NCBI GenBank assembly: GCA_005882995.1
Contig: VBCY01000007.1
Location: 17,461-56,976 of the forward strand
Direction of reading: 5' to 3'
DNA: 39,516 nt
Origin: Betaproteobacteria bacterium
GTDB taxonomy: Bacteria > Pseudomonadota > Gammaproteobacteria > Burkholderiales > Casimicrobiaceae
Part shown: positions 36,107 through 39,516 of the stretch, piece by piece
Layout: every line of letters begins with the position of its first letter
How positions within the stretch are numbered: position 1 is the stretch's first letter
Translations under genes and position numbers: made by a program
The notes under the pieces: generated by a model
Databases searched by the model: none
Seen by the model: only the letters and a program-made list of their open reading frames with translations
What the model was told of the DNA's origin: nothing

Positions 36107-36142
36107 ATGCTCGAACGGCTGGAGCAGGCATTGAAGCGATGA
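36107..36142 (+). CDS. 11-codon mini-ORF coupled to the yheT-like gene
   Basis: An ATG four bases after the CHAD stop opens the frame MLERLEQALKR, and its TGA (36140-36142) overlaps the next ATG as ATGA. An AGGA just before it could serve as ribosome-binding site. It could be a coupling leader that reloads ribosomes; it may equally be chance. Confidence 0.3.
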   Translation: MLERLEQALKR

Positions 36143-37113
36143 GCGCCAAAGACCGCGGCTATCGGGCGCCACCCTGGCTGCCCGGTGGGCACGCGCAAAC
36201 GATTTATGCCTCGCTGTTGCCGCGTCCCGAAGTGCGGTACAGGCGCGAGCGATTTGAAACGCCGGACGGGGATTTCGTCGATTTCGACTGGCTGGAAACC
36301 GGTGCCACCCATGCGCCTCTGGTGGTTCTTTTCCATGGACTGGAGGGCGACTCGTCGTCACATTATTCCCGCGCGCTGATGCTTAAAGTCAAGACGATGG
36401 GCTGGCAGGGTGTGGTGCCGCATTTCCGGGGCTGCAGCGGTGAGCCCAATCGCCTGCCGCGGGCCTATCACTCCGGAGATTATTCCGAAGTGGAATGGAT
36501 GCTCTCGACCATCCACGCGCGAATGCCGCATGCGACGATATTTGCTGCCGGCGTATCTCTTGGTGGAAGCGCGTTGCTGAACTGGATAGGACGCGAATCG
36601 ACACAAGCGGCCGCGATCCTGACTGCGGCCGCTGCAGTGTCGACTCCGCTCGATCTCTCAGCCGCTGGCTTTGCGATCGGACAAGGTCTCAACCGCATCT
36701 ACTCGCGCCACTTTTTGGGTACGCTCGTGCCGAAGGCGATGGCGATGGCTCGCCGGTTTCCAGGGACGCTCGACGAGCTGATGATTCGCCGTGTCGGATC
36801 GATGTATGCATTCGATGAGATGGTGACCGCGCCGCTGCACGGTTTCTCGGGCGCCGAAGATTACTGGTCGCGTGCCAGCAGCAAGCCATGGCTCAAGGAC
36901 ATCCGTTTGCCGACGCTGGTGCTTAACGCAAAGAACGATCCTTTCATCCCAGCGAACTCTTTGCCGGGGCCGAAGGAAGTCGGGCCCGGCGTGCTGCTGG
37001 AACAGCCCGCGCACGGAGGCCACGGCGGCTTTCCCGCCGCCCCTTTCCCCGGCCGCTTGGATTGGCTGCCTGCGCGGCTGGTATCATTCTTTTCATCCTT
37101 CGAAGGAGAGTAG
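36139..37113 (+). CDS. YheT-type alpha/beta hydrolase
   Basis: 324 residues. Family features are PPWLPGGHAQTIYASLL near the start, the oxyanion region VVLFHGLEGDSSSHY, HFRGCSGEPNRLPRAYHSGD, nucleophile Ser140 in AAGVSLGGSALLN, the Asp in LNAKNDPFIP and the His in HGGHGGF. The YheT/ABHD1-3 family consists of esterases or lipases without a settled substrate in bacteria. Its stop lies six bases before the GTG of the following mutase gene. Confidence 0.92.
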   Translation: MSAKDRGYRAPPWLPGGHAQTIYASLLPRPEVRYRRERFETPDGDFVDFDWLETGATHAPLVVLFHGLEGDSSSHYSRALMLKVKTMGWQGVVPHFRGCSGEPNRLPRAYHSGDYSEVEWMLSTIHARMPHATIFAAGVSLGGSALLNWIGRESTQAAAILTAAAAVSTPLDLSAAGFAIGQGLNRIYSRHFLGTLVPKAMAMARRFPGTLDELMIRRVGSMYAFDEMVTAPLHGFSGAEDYWSRASSKPWLKDIRLPTLVLNAKNDPFIPANSLPGPKEVGPGVLLEQPAHGGHGGFPAAPFPGRLDWLPARLVSFFSSFEGE

Positions 37114-37119
37114 CGCATC

Positions 37120-38502
37120 GTGCAAGCCGTCGCATTGAGCAACGAGATCTTCAAGGCCTACGACATACGCGGCATCGTCGGCAAGACGCTGACCGCGCCG
37201 GTGGTGCGGGCCATTGGACAGGCGCTGGGCACGCTGGCACTGGAGCGCCGCCGCGACACCCTGGTCGTCGGCCGGGATGGAAGACTCTCGGGCCCCGAGC
37301 TTTGCGCTGCACTTGCCGAAGGCATCCGCTCGAGCGGGGCCAACGTCATCGACATCGGCATGGTGACAACCCCGATGTCGTACTTCGCTGCGCAGCATCT
37401 CGGCACCCAATGCAGCACCATGGTCACCGGCAGCCACAATCCGCCTGACTACAACGGCCTCAAGATGGTGATCGCCGGTGCAACGCTGGCAGGCGATGAA
37501 ATCCAGACGATCAAGGCACGCATCGAAGCAGGCACACTTCGTAGCGGCGCCGGCAGCGCGCGGGCCGAGGACATCGGCCGAGCATACATCGATCGCATCG
37601 CCGGTGATGTCAAGCTCGCACGACCGCTGAAGATCGCCGTCGATTGCGGCAACGGCGTGGCAGGAGCCTACGCACCGTCGCTCTACCGGGGGCTTGGCTG
37701 CACGGTGACGGAGCTCTTCTGCGATGTCGATGGGCATTTCCCGCACCATCATCCCGATCCGTCGCAACCCAAGAACCTTCAGGATCTGATCCGCTGTCTG
37801 CAAAGCACGGACAACGAGCTCGGTTTCGCCTTCGACGGCGACGGCGATCGCCTGGGTGTGGTCACCCGCAGCGGATCCATCATCTACCCAGATCGGCAGC
37901 TGATGCTGTTCGCCGCCGACGTCCTCTCGCGCAATCCCGGCGCAACGGTGATCTACGACGTCAAATCGACCCGCAACTTGAAGCCGTGGATCGAGCGTCA
38001 CGGCGGAGAGCCACTGCTGTGGAAGACGGGCCATTCGCTGATCAAGGCGAAGATGAAAGAAACGGGAGCGCTGCTCGCGGGCGAGATGAGCGGCCACACG
38101 TTTTTCGGCGAACGCTGGTACGGCTTCGACGACGGCCTCTACGCGGGAGCGCGGCTCCTGGAAATCCTTTCACGCCATGCCGATCCTTCCGCGCAACTCA
38201 GCGCCTTGCCGGACAGCGTGAGCACGCCGGAGCTCAACGTTTCCTGTCCCGATGCATCGCCGCACGCGCTTATCGACAAGCTGGCTGCGACCGCTCGCTT
38301 CCCGGGTGCCGATGACGTGATCCGCATCGACGGACTGCGAGTGGAATATCCGGACGGCTTCGGACTCGCCCGCGCTTCCAACACGACGCCGGTGATCGTG
38401 CTTCGTTTCGAAGCCGATGATGAGCCTGCGCTCAAGCGCATCCAGGGCGAGTTCAGGCGCGTTTTCAGCGAGTCGATGCCGGGTCGCGTGCTGCCGTTCT
38501 GA
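37120..38502 (+). CDS. Phosphomannomutase/phosphoglucomutase (AlgC/ManB type)
   Basis: 460 residues starting at a GTG, with GAAGGAG at 37102-37108. All four domains of the alpha-D-phosphohexomutase family are visible: FKAYDIRGIVG, the phosphoserine loop TGSHNPP with Ser105, the metal loop DGDGDRLG, the sugar loop GEMSGHTFF and the C-terminal phosphate-binding RASNTTP. Length and motifs match Pseudomonas AlgC. It interconverts mannose or glucose 6- and 1-phosphates for surface polysaccharide precursors. Confidence 0.94.
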   Translation: MQAVALSNEIFKAYDIRGIVGKTLTAPVVRAIGQALGTLALERRRDTLVVGRDGRLSGPELCAALAEGIRSSGANVIDIGMVTTPMSYFAAQHLGTQCSTMVTGSHNPPDYNGLKMVIAGATLAGDEIQTIKARIEAGTLRSGAGSARAEDIGRAYIDRIAGDVKLARPLKIAVDCGNGVAGAYAPSLYRGLGCTVTELFCDVDGHFPHHHPDPSQPKNLQDLIRCLQSTDNELGFAFDGDGDRLGVVTRSGSIIYPDRQLMLFAADVLSRNPGATVIYDVKSTRNLKPWIERHGGEPLLWKTGHSLIKAKMKETGALLAGEMSGHTFFGERWYGFDDGLYAGARLLEILSRHADPSAQLSALPDSVSTPELNVSCPDASPHALIDKLAATARFPGADDVIRIDGLRVEYPDGFGLARASNTTPVIVLRFEADDEPALKRIQGEFRRVFSESMPGRVLPF

Positions 38503-38547
38503 TGGCGATCGTCTATTCGACCAGCAGCGACGGCGTCGACTGAAAAG

Positions 38548-38592
38548 CGCTTAAGGCCGAGCTCGCCGCCGACCACTGGCAGAGCCTTAGCG
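38548..38592 (-). terminator. Hairpin with T-run ending the Mpo1-like gene
   Basis: CGCTTAAGGC (38548-38557) pairs with GCCTTAGCG (38584-38592) with one bulge. Read on the minus strand it is followed by CTTTTC, consistent with termination of the gene ending at 38599. The loop is long, so the call is tentative. Confidence 0.45.
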
Positions 38593-38598
38593 AATCCG

Positions 38599-39024
38599 CT
38601 AATAGGCGATTCCCCATCTGCGGTACAAGTCTCCAAGCACCCACGCCGGGCCGACCAGCAGCGATCGGACGTCCTCGAAAAACGCGGGCTTGCGGCCTTC
38701 GATGGCGTGGCCGATGAACTGCCCGATCCATGCGATCACGAACACCGCGATCGAAACCATCAACACTCGTTCCTGCAACAGCATCAGCGAATAGATCATC
38801 GCCGCGAGCATCAGCAGCATCCCCAACGCGATACGACGAGACAGCCACACGTAGAACGCCATCGCCATCGCGACGACCGCATAGGTCAGCAACGGCGATG
38901 CCCACCACAGGATCCCCAGCGCGCTCCACACAATGAGCGGCACGCAGACCCAGTGAATCGCCTTGTTGGTCCGGTTGCGGTGGAACTCACCGTAACGAGC
39001 AAAAAGCCGGTCGACGGAACGCAT
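38599..39024 (-). CDS. Mpo1-like (DUF962) integral membrane protein
   Basis: 141 residues with four membrane helices. It carries the two histidine motifs of the family: YGEFHRNRTNKAIHWVCVP near the N-terminus and IGQFIGHAIEGRKPAF near the C-terminus. Yeast Mpo1 with the same motifs is an iron-dependent dioxygenase that alpha-oxidises 2-hydroxy fatty acids; the bacterial role is not known. It is divergent from the TAXI gene and convergent with the mutase. Confidence 0.9.
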   Translation of the reverse strand: MRSVDRLFARYGEFHRNRTNKAIHWVCVPLIVWSALGILWWASPLLTYAVVAMAMAFYVWLSRRIALGMLLMLAAMIYSLMLLQERVLMVSIAVFVIAWIGQFIGHAIEGRKPAFFEDVRSLLVGPAWVLGDLYRRWGIAY

Positions 39025-39276
39025 CTATTGAGAATTACGCAACTAAAGTGACGTTTGACCCTCACCCGCATTGCAACCGATGTCACACAGTTAGGAAACG
39101 CTCAATAGCTAGCGCGTTGCACGATGTGACACGATACGATCGATGTTGACACGGCGATGCCCGAACGTCCATGGGTGTCCGGTACGGCTGCACCGCTGAG
39201 CTATAATCGATCGCAAGACCGTCGCGCGAGGCGGCACGCGGAACGGCAGGCGATCACAACTTGAATCGGAGGACCT
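39025..39276 (+). promoter_or_regulatory. Promoter region of the TAXI-type gene with repeated CGATGT-GACA motifs
   Basis: A perfect TATAAT lies at 39202-39207, 70 bases before the start codon, without a convincing -35. Upstream are three related motifs: CGATGTCACA (39078-39087), CGATGTGACA (39122-39131) and CGATGTTGACA (39141-39151). The last two are 19 bases apart and both continue with CG. They may be operator half-sites (inference). Confidence 0.4.
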
Positions 39277-39516
39277 ATGCGCAAGTCTTTCCCAATGATC
39301 GTCTGCTGCAGCCTGGCGGTTTGCGCGGCATCCGCGCTCGCCGCAGATCAGTTCGTCAACGTGCTCACCGGCGGAACCAGCGGCGTTTACTATCCGCTCG
39401 GCGTCGCGCTCGCCAACAACATCGGCAAAGCGATGCCAGGTGTCAAGACCTCGGTGCAGGCGACCAAGGCATCTGTCGAGAATCTCAACTTGCTGCAGGC
39501 GGGCCGCGGCGAAATC
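39277..39516 (+). CDS. TAXI-family TRAP transporter solute-binding protein, 3' end outside window
   Basis: The first 80 residues of a gene cut by the window edge. GGAGG lies four bases before the ATG. A signal peptide (RKSFPMIVCCSLAVCAASALA) is followed by VNVLTGGTSGVYYPLGVALA, the opening typical of TAXI proteins, and SVQATKASVENLNLLQAG. TAXI proteins feed fused TRAP permeases and bind glutamate-like or dicarboxylic ligands. Its permease should lie just to the right. Confidence 0.9.
   Translation, partial: MRKSFPMIVCCSLAVCAASALAADQFVNVLTGGTSGVYYPLGVALANNIGKAMPGVKTSVQATKASVENLNLLQAGRGEI

Noticed and set aside
38502-38543. Short frame MAIVYSTSSDGVD after the mutase gene, recalling the start of SUI1/YciH proteins.
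   Set aside because: Only 13 codons, no continuation in any frame that resembles SUI1, and no ribosome-binding site.
39146-39151. TTGACA as a -35 box for the TAXI gene.
   Set aside because: It is 50 bases from the TATAAT, and no -10-like hexamer lies at 16-18 bases; more likely part of the repeated motif.

Overview
The window reads as chromosomal DNA of a GC-rich proteobacterium, most likely a betaproteobacterium (inference). Supporting this are aceK, single-chain iron-sulfur sdaA, PsiF-type proteins, ribosomal protein THX, a KTSC protein, a full kdp locus and three separate TRAP-type transport systems in under 40 kb. No rRNA, complete tRNA, phage, plasmid, CRISPR or recognisable defence genes were found. 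One short non-autonomous mobile element is present.

Left part (1-9.1 kb). A partial propeller-like protein (1-750) faces a TRAP permease pair, dctM-dctQ, that has no substrate-binding gene beside it. On the plus strand a DUF2905 gene is followed by a tightly packed run: NIPSNAP, dctP, dctM, dctQ, a short-chain dehydrogenase, two half-size chromate transporters and an Fpg-like DNA glycosylase. Several junctions are 4-base ATGA overlaps, and the run ends in a perfect 17-bp hairpin. The set looks like uptake and oxidation of an organic acid, with chromate export and DNA repair attached.

Middle part (9.1-24.5 kb). A TPR protein with a GGT microsatellite, a small secreted protein, aceK, a Sel1-repeat protein and sdaA lead to the minus-strand kdp locus. 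Its order is small membrane protein, kdpF, kdpA, kdpB, kdpC, kdpD, kdpE. Both sdaA and kdpA are broken in the same way: the reading frame jumps at a point where roughly 18-25 conserved residues are absent. Divergent from kdp is a lipocalin / lysozyme-inhibitor-like lipoprotein / hydroxyacid dehydrogenase cluster.

Right part (24.5-39.5 kb). This holds an orphan peptide-type ABC binding protein, THX plus KTSC with a clear terminator, Hsp20, a DksA-type zinc-finger protein and an S9 peptidase. A 275-bp MITE-like element with TTAG target duplications sits between the S9 peptidase and a divergent Kv-beta-type aldo/keto reductase. Then come a VIT-type transporter, two PsiF-type genes, and a run of DAHP synthase, CYTH-CHAD, YheT-type hydrolase and phosphomannomutase/phosphoglucomutase. 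An Mpo1-like membrane protein and the start of a TAXI-type TRAP binding protein close the window.

I did not find a convincing new multi-gene system. The observations most worth checking are the paired deletion-frameshifts, the MITE, the small membrane protein leading the kdp operon, the orphan TRAP permease and the candidate regulatory dyads before the DAHP synthase and TAXI genes.
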